33,424 nucleotides of DNA from Bradyrhizobium sp. ORS 375 (GTDB lineage: Bacteria > Pseudomonadota > Alphaproteobacteria > Rhizobiales > Xanthobacteraceae), in assembly GCF_000239775.1 (NCBI RefSeq), contig NZ_CAFI01000025.1, forward strand, positions 1 to 33,424, read 5' to 3'. Of the stretch, positions 25,145-32,655 are shown piece after piece. Positions within the stretch are counted from its first letter, which is position 1. Each line of letters begins with the position of its first letter. The notes below the pieces were generated by a model, which searched no databases, was not told the DNA's origin, and was given only the letters and a program-made list of their open reading frames with translations. A program made the position numbers and the translations under genes.

Positions 25145-25357
25145 CAGTCTCTCCAGGTTGCCCGGATGTTCACCCTACCACAAAGGCATCCATGAGGCAC
25201 GCACCGTGCCAAGACTTTCCCGCCTGCGCAGGCCGTCCACACGGGAGTGTGACCGGGGCGGTTCCCCGGGGAGTTACGGTAGGACACCTGCGCCCTCGCC
25301 AACCTGCGTCATCCCCAACGACAGCGCGGCCCAACCCACGCCGCCCACCCCAAACTC

Positions 25358-25434
25358 CGTCATTGCGAGCGCAGCGAAGCAATCCAGGGGCTGCGCGCGC
25401 GACTCTGGATTGCTTCGCTCCGCTCGCAATGACG
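25358..25434. repeat. complete CGTCATTGCGAGCG-type palindromic repeat
   Basis: The left arm CGTCATTGCGAGCG followed by CAGCGAAGCAATCCAG pairs with the right arm CTGGATTGCTTCG followed by CTCCGCTCGCAATGACG across a ~17-bp loop. A decayed half copy is at 13498-13529. This palindrome family is widely dispersed in Bradyrhizobium by my recollection. Confidence 0.88.
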
Positions 25435-25559
25435 CCCGTGGCGAACATCACGCGACACAAGACCAACCGTATCGTGGAGACACCTTGCGCAAGACGCGCC
25501 CCATCGCTCCCGCCACGCGATCCGCGCCCGAGTGATGCCCGACATCTCGCCCTCCTCGA

Positions 25560-25914
25560 ACAGAGGGCGCAGGGAAGGCCAGGTGCCGACTGGCACCTGC
25601 GGTCCGCGTGCAACAAATAAGCACGCGGCAGAACCACAGGCTCAGCCGGGATCACCCGGCCTTCCCTGCGCGATGGTGTTACGATTTATACGCGCTCTTC
25701 CCGGGGACCGGCTTGTTGGCCCCGTCGCGGACGACACGTCATCGCCCACTTGGCATCAGCACCGGGATGCCAGAACCACGCGACTTCCTCGTCGCATCGG
25801 GATCGTTCGTCCGCGCGAGCAAGCCCGCGCTGCGTCCCCATGCGCCCACCGCATCCCGCACCCGACGTCCGTGACGATCGCGAAGCGCCCCCTCAGCGGG
25901 ACGGGATGCGGGGA
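25560..25914 (-). repeat. dispersed non-coding element, copy B
   Basis: Read on the minus strand, it is collinear with 138-484: GAGGGGGCG start, TGCGGGATGCGGTGGGCG, CTCGCGCGGACGAACGA, CCCCGGGGA, CATCGCGCAGGGAAGGCC and the closing GGCCTTCCCTGCGCC. The copies share order but have diverged, so this is an old dispersed family, not a recent duplication. Copy B ends ~245 bp before the first defence gene. Confidence 0.7.
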
Positions 25915-25998
25915 GTAGAGCACGATTTCGGATAAAGCGCAAGAAAAATCTTTTGCAGGAATGCCCGCTAAGGAGGCGCGACCAGACGCCTTGAGTAT

Positions 25999-26024
25999 CA
26001 TGGCGTTCAAGTCAGAACGCCATG
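25999..26024. repeat. perfect 10-bp inverted repeat near the island edge
   Basis: CATGGCGTTC and GAACGCCATG are separated by AAGTCA. There is no T tract, so it is not an obvious terminator. It lies between dispersed element copy B and the AT-rich island and could be a binding site, a terminator-like hairpin or a recombination relic. Confidence 0.5.
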
Positions 26025-26102
26025 CGCACCATGGCCCCGCTTGCCGTCCCATCGAAAGTGCTTCGGTCTCACGACACAACTCCGACCTTCATCTATATAC
26101 AT

Positions 26103-26132
26103 TTGCACTTCCATTTTTCGTTCAACTGTAGT
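26103..26132 (+). promoter_or_regulatory. possible promoter of the DUF262-HEPN pair
   Basis: TTGCAC (26103-26108) and TGTAGT (26127-26132) are 18 nt apart, 26 nt ahead of the GTG start. The region is AT-rich, so chance matches are likely and this call is tentative. Confidence 0.25.
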
Positions 26133-26158
26133 TTTCTCAACAAGATCGTGAGGAACCA

Positions 26159-27229
26159 GTGCCAAAACCACCGCCGCCGATACTCCTGCCACAAGAAGAT
26201 CTGAACGAAATCACGGACGCGGTCGAGAATGCTCGGCGAGATGTTCGTTACCAAGTCACCGACTACCCCGTCGAACTTCTTGTTGGAAAATTCAGACAAG
26301 AGCCGGAGGATGAAGGTGACATCTACATTCCGGACTACCAGCGCAAGCTTCGCTGGAGTGAAGAGGCTCAGTCGTACTTCATCGAAAGTGTGCTCTTAAG
26401 AATCCCTGTTCCGCCGATCTTTTTCTATGATGTAAAAGGTCAACTCGAAATCGTAGACGGATCTCAACGGGTCAGGACATTGGCCAACTTCGTCCATGAT
26501 GAGCTAGAGTTGACCCCACTTGAAAAACTCGACGCACTTACTGGTCTGAAGTTTTCTCAGCTCCCGCCAGCGATCCAGAAGCGGCTGTTCAACACCCCTA
26601 TCAGGTCGTTCGTACTGGACGAAGGAACTGACGAAAGCACTCGGATCGAACTGTTTCGACGCCTGAATACAAGCGGAAAGACACTTCACGATGCCGAAAT
26701 CAGGAAGGGCGCGTTCAGAGGAAAATTCCTGGAACTAATTATCGAGTGCGCTTCTAGCGATTTATTTAAACGCCTATCTCCAAAAATAACAAAAGCATCT
26801 GACGCCGAGAGCGAACGACAAGAATTAGTCACGCGCTTCTTTGTGTACTCTGACTTATACAAAGAGTTCCGCCACGACGTACGTCGATTTCTTGACCAAG
26901 CAGTAATCAAATTTAACAAGTCGATGAATCCGAAAGAAATTGAACGCAAGCGCAATGAGTTCACGGAGGTTATGGCTTTTATTGAAAAACACTACCCGAC
27001 TGGATTTTACCGCAACCCCAAATCGGCAACGTTACCACGTGTACGCTTTGAAGCTATTGCCGTCGGTACTTGTTTGGCATTGCGAGCCGAGCCGAATTTA
27101 GATCCTAAGGACACATCATGGATCCACTCGGAGGATCTCTATTCGCTTGTCCGAACGGATGCCAGCAACAGTGGGCCGCGGCTACGCGCTCGCATAGACT
27201 ACGTTCGTGATCGCCTTCTGGCCGGTTGA
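26159..27229 (+). CDS. DUF262 (GmrSD N-terminal, ParB/Srx-like) protein of a putative defence module
   Basis: The 356-residue protein begins at GTG with GAGG 6 nt upstream. DUF262 features are clear: IPDYQRKLRWSEEAQSYFIES (57-77), PVPPIFFY, the catalytic-type DGSQR (100-104) in place of the usual DGQQR, and FRRLNTSGKTLHDAEIRKG (166-184). DUF262 is the GmrS-like half of type IV restriction enzymes and occurs in many defence proteins, where it is thought to bind or hydrolyse nucleotides. The usual partner domain, DUF1524 with an HNH nuclease, is absent: the C-terminal ~150 residues lack it. The HEPN gene follows after 3 nt. Codon use is AT-richer than in the flanking core genes. Confidence 0.87.
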   Translation: MPKPPPPILLPQEDLNEITDAVENARRDVRYQVTDYPVELLVGKFRQEPEDEGDIYIPDYQRKLRWSEEAQSYFIESVLLRIPVPPIFFYDVKGQLEIVDGSQRVRTLANFVHDELELTPLEKLDALTGLKFSQLPPAIQKRLFNTPIRSFVLDEGTDESTRIELFRRLNTSGKTLHDAEIRKGAFRGKFLELIIECASSDLFKRLSPKITKASDAESERQELVTRFFVYSDLYKEFRHDVRRFLDQAVIKFNKSMNPKEIERKRNEFTEVMAFIEKHYPTGFYRNPKSATLPRVRFEAIAVGTCLALRAEPNLDPKDTSWIHSEDLYSLVRTDASNSGPRLRARIDYVRDRLLAG

Positions 27230-27232
27230 ACG

Positions 27233-27904
27233 ATGTCACTTGAGAACGATTTTAAAAGACGCCTGAATGACGTTTCTTTTTATTTGAGATCGCTGTCGGA
27301 CCTTGAAAAACAGCATAGAAACCTGGGCCGCGGCTTCTATAGATCGTCTGCCGCACTTGCGGCTTCGCGTGCCGCATCTTTTATCATGATCTACAACTGC
27401 GTCGAGTTCGCAGTTCGCGAGGCGGTGATCGATCTCAGACAACACATCAAACTGCAGAATCCCAAATTCGAGTTAATTTCCAAATACTGGCAAAGTGAGA
27501 TTATCCGAGCTCATTTCAGGAAGAGGCTCCAAGAAGGAACTAATCACATCGATCTTCTAGAAGATTTCAGAGCGTTCGTGCCAGGACGCATCGATTGGCC
27601 AGGCAAGCAGGTCGACAACATGCCGTTCTCGGGGAACGTAGATCACGAGAGACTTATCAAATTCGCCAAGGGTATTGGCGAGACAAAATGGCGACCCCCA
27701 GCCAGAAGTCTAGGAGGGTCCGACTTGCTGATAGTTCGCGAGGCGCGGAACGACCTCGCCCATGGTGATGAGACCTTCGAAAACGTAGGAGCGAACTATT
27801 CAGTCACCGATATGTTCGAGAAGGTGAAACGAATACGGTTGTTTGTCTGCTCTTTTCTCAGAATGATGGAGCGCTATAAGTCGAAGGGCAGTTTCAAGCG
27901 ATAA
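27233..27904 (+). CDS. HEPN-domain protein (MAE_28990/MAE_18760-like), putative RNase effector
   Basis: A 223-residue, mostly helical protein. RNDLAHG at residues 172-178 is an intact HEPN RxxxxH motif (R172, H177), preceded by LLIVREA, and the N-terminal region (SFIMIYNCVEFAVREAVIDLR) is typical of the MAE_28990 type. HEPN proteins of defence and toxin systems are usually metal-independent ribonucleases. The gene starts 3 nt after the DUF262 stop, so the two are surely coupled and probably act as a sensor/effector or toxin/antitoxin-like pair; which does what is inference. Its last 11 bp overlap the end of the convergent methyltransferase gene. Confidence 0.8.
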   Translation: MSLENDFKRRLNDVSFYLRSLSDLEKQHRNLGRGFYRSSAALAASRAASFIMIYNCVEFAVREAVIDLRQHIKLQNPKFELISKYWQSEIIRAHFRKRLQEGTNHIDLLEDFRAFVPGRIDWPGKQVDNMPFSGNVDHERLIKFAKGIGETKWRPPARSLGGSDLLIVREARNDLAHGDETFENVGANYSVTDMFEKVKRIRLFVCSFLRMMERYKSKGSFKR

Positions 27905-29021
27905 CGTAGTCGCGAAGTTGAGGAATGAAGGCAGGGTGAGTCTTCAGGTTGCTCCGCTCGATCCTGCTCAGAAAACCCGATGCCGCTCGCATGGAGAGAT
28001 CTTCAGAATCAGTCGACACGAACTCTGACAACCTTCCTATGTTCCCGTGAGATGGTCCTTCTGACGGGAACGCGTACCTAGTTTCACAACGATTTGGTCC
28101 TCCAGATGCAGCATTGTGGGACCGTTTCGATCCCACCCTGAACTCATCCAAAGCAGACAGCTCATCGAGGAATTGCACTTGCAGACGATCTGCGATCCAT
28201 TTCACGACGGGTACACTTACCGCGTTCCCCACAAGCTTCCAGCGCTTGCGCGAAGCGACTCCACACTTAGTATCCGTCCAACCCAACGGAAATCCCTGCA
28301 TGCGTTCCGCGTCGCCAATGCCCGGCTTCGTGAACTTAGAGCTTTTCATATGCCAGATCGCCGGCGGGGAGGGGATAGACAGAGATGAGCCGCCCTTGAG
28401 AGGCGGCACAGCGTCAATTGACCAGCCGAGGCCAGTGTTTCCTTCCGTCCAATAAAACCCAAACTTGTCTGCGTTCTCATCCGGCACGTTGGGACTAAAA
28501 GAAGCACCCTCGAACAGAATTGCTGAAGGGTCCGCCGACAAGCTGGCCAGAATGAAGACACGGCGGCGCCGTTGCGGCAACCCAAAATTCCGAGAATCGA
28601 GGACGCGGTATGCCCATCGATAGCCGAGCCGATTGAACTCCTGCGTTACCAATCTAATGGCGGCCCCTCCCGCCAACTGTAGAGCGAATGCAACGTTCTC
28701 AAGCAAAACGAATTCGGGCTTTCGCTTTCTTTCAAGCAAGCGAAAGACTTCGGTTACTAACCCAGATCGAGACCCGGCAATACCCGCTGTCCTCCCGGCT
28801 TGGCTAAGATCCTGACAAGGCCAACCAGCAGTGACGATGTCGCAGGATGGCAAAGCCTTCAGATGACGAATGTCGGACGTAAGCCGGGTCGTCGGAAAGC
28901 GAAGCTTGAGAATGGATTGAGCCAAGTCGTCGTTCTCACACATAAGAACGGTGTGCACGCCTGCTGCCGCGAGACCGACCTCGAACCCTCCGATACCACT
29001 AAATAAACTGCAGGCTTCCAT
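27894..29021 (-). CDS. DNA (cytosine-5-)-methyltransferase
   Basis: A 375-residue C5 methyltransferase with motifs in canonical order: I, FSGIGGFEVGL; IV, GWPCQDLS with the nucleophile C69; VI, LLENV; VIII, QRRRRVFILAS; IX-like ERMQGFP; X, VGNAVSVPVV. The target-recognition region between VIII and IX is short, and a ~90-residue C-terminal tail beyond motif X matches nothing I know. The specificity cannot be read from sequence. The ATG at 29021 follows GAGG by 7 nt. It is encoded 57 bp after vsr on the same strand, and tail-to-tail with the HEPN gene. No gene resembling a cognate type II restriction enzyme is present. Confidence 0.93.
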   Translation of the reverse strand: MEACSLFSGIGGFEVGLAAAGVHTVLMCENDDLAQSILKLRFPTTRLTSDIRHLKALPSCDIVTAGWPCQDLSQAGRTAGIAGSRSGLVTEVFRLLERKRKPEFVLLENVAFALQLAGGAAIRLVTQEFNRLGYRWAYRVLDSRNFGLPQRRRRVFILASLSADPSAILFEGASFSPNVPDENADKFGFYWTEGNTGLGWSIDAVPPLKGGSSLSIPSPPAIWHMKSSKFTKPGIGDAERMQGFPLGWTDTKCGVASRKRWKLVGNAVSVPVVKWIADRLQVQFLDELSALDEFRVGSKRSHNAASGGPNRCETRYAFPSEGPSHGNIGRLSEFVSTDSEDLSMRAASGFLSRIERSNLKTHPAFIPQLRDYVIA

Positions 29022-29078
29022 CCAAATTCCTCGCACGCCTCCAAGAACATAGAACGTTTCCGCGAAAACTCGAGTGAT

Positions 29079-29513
29079 TTATCGCGAACTGGCAACAAGA
29101 TTCTTCTCTACCCAATCCTGTGCCGCTGCCATGTTCGGAAGCTCGCATTCCCATGCAGTTATGATTCGCCAGCCCTCTCTTCGCAGAGCTGCCACTGCAC
29201 GCGCATCCCGCGCAAGATTCTGATCGAACTTTTTTGCCCAAAAATCAGCGTTAGATTTGGGTACAGTGGCTTTTTTGCATCCAGTGTGCCGGTGCCAAAA
29301 GCACCCGTGGACAAAGATCACCGTTTTATGTTTCGGCAGGACGACGTCTGGCCGGCCCGGCAGATCGCGGCGATGAAGCCTAAAACGATAGCCGCACGCA
29401 TGAAGGGCCCGGCGAACCAGCAGTTCCGGTCCCGTGTTTTTGTCTCTCACGGCGGCCATCATGGCCGACCGCTTCTTTTTTGAAACGATATCCACCGCTG
29501 ACTCGAGCCACAT
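29079..29513 (-). CDS. vsr: very short patch repair endonuclease
   Basis: Vsr nicks DNA at T:G mismatches produced by deamination of 5-methylcytosine in the partner methyltransferase's site. The protein (144 residues from the ATG at 29513) shows RSAMMAAVRDKNTGPELLVRRAL, LPGRPDVV with the metal-binding aspartate, IFVHGCFWHRHTGC with the active-site and zinc-binding His/Cys, and GWRIITAWECEL near the end. The start is uncertain: a GTG two codons upstream or a GTG at 29495 are possible. It lies directly upstream of the cytosine methyltransferase, the usual partnership. Confidence 0.92.
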   Translation of the reverse strand: MWLESAVDIVSKKKRSAMMAAVRDKNTGPELLVRRALHACGYRFRLHRRDLPGRPDVVLPKHKTVIFVHGCFWHRHTGCKKATVPKSNADFWAKKFDQNLARDARAVAALRREGWRIITAWECELPNMAAAQDWVEKNLVASSR

Positions 29514-29578
29514 CCTCACAATATCGCCGTCGGCATATCATCAAAATTGGCGAAGCCGGCCATTGGCCACCAAAGCCC

Positions 29579-30553
29579 TCACGGCCAGACCGGCACCCCC
29601 TCCAGCCCCGCCGTTGCCTCCAGCCCGCACATCAAATTCGCATTCTGCACCGCCTGCCCCGCCGCGCCCTTGCCGAGATTGTCGACGACGCCGAGCGCGA
29701 TCACCAGGTTGCGGTCGGGGTCGGCGGCGTAGCTGACGAAGGCGAGGTTGGAGCCGGTGGCCCATTTGGTCTGCGGCGGCGTGTCGGTGACGCGGACGAA
29801 GGCGCTGTTGGCGTAGAAGCGGCGGGCGGCGTCGAGGCATTGCGCCGTGGTGGCGCGACCGCGGGCGTAGATGGTGGCGAGGATGCCGCGGGTCATCGGC
29901 ACCAGATGCGGCGTGAACACGAGGCCTGCGGCGCTGCCGCCGCTGAGGCGCGCGATGGTGCTTTCGATTTCGGGCATGTGGACGTGCCTGAGCAGGCCGT
30001 AAGGGATCAGGTTCTCGTTGCTCTCGGCGTAGCCGAATTTGCTGTCGCCGCCGCGGCCGGCGCCGGAGATGCCGGTCTTGGCGTCGATCACGATGTTCTC
30101 TGGCGAGATCAGCTTTTCGGCGAGCAGCGGCGCCAGCGGGGTCAGCGCCGCCGCCGGGAAGCAGCCGGGATTGGCGATGCGGGTCTGGCCCGCGATCTCG
30201 CTCGGCCAGACGTCGGCGAGGCCGTAGGTCCAGCCATCGGCGTAGCGGTGGTCGCCGCCGATGTCGACGATCTTCACGTGGCCTGGCACGCGCGCCAGCG
30301 CCTCGCGCGAGGCGCCGGTGGGCAGCGAGGCGAACAGCACGTCGAGCGGCGGCAGGCGCGCGGGGTCCCATTTCTCGATCACGAGATCGGCCAGTTTCGC
30401 GGGCACGCCGGGGAAGCGCGTCGCCAGACGCTGGCCGGCGCTGCCCTCGCCCGCGGCGTAGACCAGCTCGAACGCGGGATGCCCCGCGACCAGGCGCATC
30501 GCCTCGCCGCCGCCAAAACCGGAGATGCCGACGATGCCGACGCGAATGCTCAT
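29579..30553 (-). CDS. argC: N-acetyl-gamma-glutamyl-phosphate reductase
   Basis: ArgC reduces N-acetylglutamyl phosphate to the semialdehyde with NADPH in arginine synthesis. The 324-residue protein has the nucleotide-binding VGIVGISGFGGGE (5-17), ASLPTG, the catalytic cysteine C131 in NPGCFPAAAL, and the late HMPEIE and FTPHLVPM blocks of the longer ArgC type. All key residues seem intact. It lies at the right edge of the island, ending 65 bp from the vsr start, and its stop is beyond a normal C-terminus, so the island has not interrupted it. Many Bradyrhizobium have another argC elsewhere, so this may be one of two paralogues. Confidence 0.93.
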   Translation of the reverse strand: MSIRVGIVGISGFGGGEAMRLVAGHPAFELVYAAGEGSAGQRLATRFPGVPAKLADLVIEKWDPARLPPLDVLFASLPTGASREALARVPGHVKIVDIGGDHRYADGWTYGLADVWPSEIAGQTRIANPGCFPAAALTPLAPLLAEKLISPENIVIDAKTGISGAGRGGDSKFGYAESNENLIPYGLLRHVHMPEIESTIARLSGGSAAGLVFTPHLVPMTRGILATIYARGRATTAQCLDAARRFYANSAFVRVTDTPPQTKWATGSNLAFVSYAADPDRNLVIALGVVDNLGKGAAGQAVQNANLMCGLEATAGLEGVPVWP

Positions 30554-30652
30554 GGGTGGGGTCCTCGCAGAACAGTGTGACCGATCAGGTCGGGAATCGA
30601 CCAGCGAAGCCGATCCCGCGGAGGCGCCTGATCCGGGCTAAACTAAATCACC

Positions 30653-30862
30653 ATGGTCAATAAGCAAACCAGGCTGCTGCCGTCAGCCCTGCCCCCAAGC
30701 GAGACCGAACGCGCCGAATGGCAGCGCTTGAGCCAGGAGGAACAGATCGCGCGCTATCGCGAGGTGCTGGCGCATCCGGACAGTCTGAGGATCAGCGGCT
30801 CGACGATGAGCGATGTGCTGGCAAAGGCGAGGCGGAGGGCCGCAGGCCGTCGTGACTCGTAA
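30653..30862 (+). CDS. small hypothetical protein
   Basis: A 69-residue, charged, helical protein rich in Arg, Glu and Ala (ETERAEWQRLSQEEQIARYREV and SGSTMSDVLAKARRRAAGR). I do not recognise a family, and there are no membrane segments or zinc motifs. The ATG follows a spaced purine-poor leader, so translation evidence is weak. It is divergent from argC. The composition, with preferred codons in frame, suggests a real gene; the size resembles small regulatory or antitoxin-like proteins but no toxin lies beside it. Confidence 0.55.
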   Translation: MVNKQTRLLPSALPPSETERAEWQRLSQEEQIARYREVLAHPDSLRISGSTMSDVLAKARRRAAGRRDS

Positions 30863-30936
30863 TGGCTCGGCGGGCGAGTCGTGGCAGTCGCAACGATCCA
30901 GGCCGATCCGGTGAGCGACGTGCCCATCAGTTACTC

Positions 30937-31022
30937 CGTCATGCCCGGGCTTGACCCGGCCATCCACGCCCCATCGCGGATGCCGAACGATGTGGATGGC
31001 CGGGTCAAGCCCGGCCATGACG
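30937..31022. repeat. REP-like paired palindrome
   Basis: An 86-bp unit of the CGTCATGCCCGGG family: a first arm ending CCCGGCCATCCACG, a middle of ~25 bp, and a second arm GATGTGGATGGCCGGG...CCCGGCCATGACG. It lies between the small hypothetical gene and the lysA 3' end and could form a large cruciform. Confidence 0.88.
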
Positions 31023-31063
31023 ATGTGGGGACAGGCGAGCGCAACAGCGCGTGTGATGTCGCG

Positions 31064-31078
31064 GGGCGAAAGTCGCCC
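31064..31078 (-). terminator. hairpin directly after lysA
   Basis: On the minus strand GGGCGA-CTT-TCGCCC follows the lysA stop codon with no gap. The stem is short, GC-rich and perfect, but no T run follows, so it may end or protect the lysA transcript without being a classical terminator. Confidence 0.5.
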
Positions 31079-32344
31079 TCACAACCACGGCGCCGGGGTG
31101 TCCATCGCGATCAGCTGCTCGACCTCGATGCGCGGGCGGATCACGGCGGACTGGTCGCCCTTGACCAGCACCTCGGGCACCAGCGCGCGGGTGTTGTAGG
31201 TGCAGGCCTGGACGGCGCCGTAGGCGCCGGCGGTCATGATGGCGAGGAGGTCGCCGGGCGCGGGCTCGGGCAGCGCGCGGTCGAGGGCGAGGTAGTCGCC
31301 GCTTTCGCAGACCGGGCCGACGACGTCGGCCGTGAAGGCGGGCGCGTTGGGCGCGGGCTGCTTGACGGGGAGGATGTCGTGATGCGCCTCGTAGAGCGTC
31401 GGGCGGATCAGGTCGTTCATCGCGGCGTCGATGATGACGAAGTTCTTGGCCTCGCCGTGCTTCACATAGATCACCTTGGCAACGAGGATGCCGGCATTGC
31501 CGACGATCATGCGGCCAGGCTCGAACATCAGCGTGCAGCCGAGATTGTGCGACACGCGCTTGACCATCGCGGCGTAGGCGGCGGGCTCCGGCGGCACGGC
31601 GCGGTCCATGTGATAGGGGATGCCGAGACCGCCGCCGAAATCGACATGGGAGATGTCGTGGCCGTCGGCGCGCAAGGTCTGCACGAACTCGGTGAGGATG
31701 CGGAACGCGGTCTCCATGGGGCCGAGATCGGTGATCTGGCTGCCGATATGGACGTCGACGCCGGTGACCTTGATGCCGGGCATCTTCGCCGCGCGGGCGT
31801 AGACGCGGCGCGCGTGGTCGAGCGGGATGCCGAACTTGTTCTCCGACTTGCCGGTCGAGATCTTGGCGTGCGTGCCGGCATCGACGTCCGGATTGACGCG
31901 CACCGAGATGCGGGCGGTGTGGCCGGTCTCGACGGCGAGACGCGCCAGCAAATCGAGCTCGGGCTCGGATTCGATGTTGAGGCAGTGGATGTCGGCCGCG
32001 AGCGCCGCGCGCAGCTCGGCCTCCGTCTTGCCGACGCCGGAGAACACGATCTTGCGCGACGGGATGCCGGCCGCAAGCGCGCGCTTCAATTCGCCGCCGG
32101 AGACGACGTCGGCGCCGGCGCCCAGCTTCGCCAGCGTGCGCAGCACCGACTGGTTGGAATTGGCCTTCATCGCGTAGCAGATCAGCACGTCCTGGCCGGC
32201 GAAGGCGTCCGCGAACACGCGGTAGTGCCGCTCCAGCGTGGCGGTGGAGTAGCAGTAGAACGGCGTGCCGACTGTCGCGGCGAGCTCGGCGAGATTGACG
32301 TCCTCGGCGTGCAGCACGCCGTCGCGGTAGTCGAAATGGTTCAT
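31079..32344 (-). CDS. lysA: diaminopimelate decarboxylase
   Basis: LysA decarboxylates meso-diaminopimelate to L-lysine with PLP in the cytoplasm. The 421-residue protein has the alanine-racemase-like TIM barrel: YAMKANSN holds the Schiff-base lysine, then HIGSQITDL, the glycine-rich FGGGLGIPY that binds the PLP phosphate, EPGRMIV, and in the second domain CESGDYLA with the catalytic cysteine and the late YN segment. Length is normal. The gene is on the same strand as the lipoprotein and argH genes, a typical Rhizobiales order, but separated from the lipoprotein by 311 bp of repeats. Confidence 0.95.
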   Translation of the reverse strand: MNHFDYRDGVLHAEDVNLAELAATVGTPFYCYSTATLERHYRVFADAFAGQDVLICYAMKANSNQSVLRTLAKLGAGADVVSGGELKRALAAGIPSRKIVFSGVGKTEAELRAALAADIHCLNIESEPELDLLARLAVETGHTARISVRVNPDVDAGTHAKISTGKSENKFGIPLDHARRVYARAAKMPGIKVTGVDVHIGSQITDLGPMETAFRILTEFVQTLRADGHDISHVDFGGGLGIPYHMDRAVPPEPAAYAAMVKRVSHNLGCTLMFEPGRMIVGNAGILVAKVIYVKHGEAKNFVIIDAAMNDLIRPTLYEAHHDILPVKQPAPNAPAFTADVVGPVCESGDYLALDRALPEPAPGDLLAIMTAGAYGAVQACTYNTRALVPEVLVKGDQSAVIRPRIEVEQLIAMDTPAPWL

Positions 32345-32429
32345 GGGTCTAAGTCCGCGCGCGGGGCTGCGAGTGAGTGATTGTGGCGGCGAATTGCCGG
32401 GAAATGGGTGGGATTGTCAAACCCGCTGC

Positions 32430-32454
32430 CACCCTCCCCTGGAGGGGGAGGGTG
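32430..32454. repeat. CACCCTCCCC palindrome
   Basis: CACCCTCCCC and GGGGAGGGTG flank a 5-bp centre. This GC-rich hairpin lies in the 311-bp lipoprotein-lysA gap, 45 bp before a REP-like pair, and is of a kind I recall as dispersed in Bradyrhizobium. Confidence 0.75.
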
Positions 32455-32498
32455 AAGCAGCGCGCTTGGAGTTCGATTGTGCCCAGCTATCTCTCCGG

Positions 32499-32584
32499 CG
32501 TCATGCCCGGGCTTGACCCGGGCATCCACGTCCGTCCCAGGATGCCGCACGAAGTAGATGGCCGGGTCAAGCCCGGCCATGACG
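32499..32584. repeat. REP-like paired palindrome
   Basis: Same family as 990-1076: CGTCATGCCCGGGCTTGAC...CCCGGGCATCCACG, then AGGATGCCGCACGA, then GATGGCCGGGTC...GCCCGGCCATGACG. The conserved middle part TGCCGCACGA is shared with the units near metW. Confidence 0.88.
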
Positions 32585-32655
32585 AGAGGAGAGACCCGGG
32601 ACCAGATCGTTGGGCCCGGTGAGGATCAGATAGCGGCTTCCCGCCGCCGCAGCCC

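Larger units (their letters stand above)
25145..26158. other. 1-kb repeat-rich gap before the defence island
   Basis: No credible gene is visible. The gap contains a REP-like palindrome (25358-25434), a second, inverted copy of the ~350-bp dispersed element (25560-25914), a perfect 10-bp inverted repeat (25999-26024) and, from about 26080, a change to AT-rich sequence that continues into the island. I saw no integrase gene, tRNA fragment or direct repeat that would mark an attachment site. Confidence 0.7.

Noticed and set aside
22232-25195. 987-codon open frame opposite the DUF4175 genes
   Set aside because: It is antisense to two genes with clear family motifs and has a low-complexity Leu/Arg/Ala composition typical of a shadow frame.
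25739-26079. Short ORFs in the gap before the island
   Set aside because: They fall in the inverted copy of the dispersed element and their reading frames are not kept between the two copies.
26159-27904. Classical GmrSD type IV restriction enzyme
   Set aside because: The DUF262 part is present, but no DUF1524/HNH segment is visible in either protein, and the second gene is a HEPN protein.
29079-29513. Vsr-like gene as the cognate restriction enzyme
   Set aside because: The LPGRPD and FVHGCFWHRH motifs are those of mismatch-specific Vsr nickases, not of a type II restriction nuclease.
30881-32380. 499-codon open frame opposite lysA
   Set aside because: Antisense to a gene with complete LysA motifs; the composition is that of a shadow.
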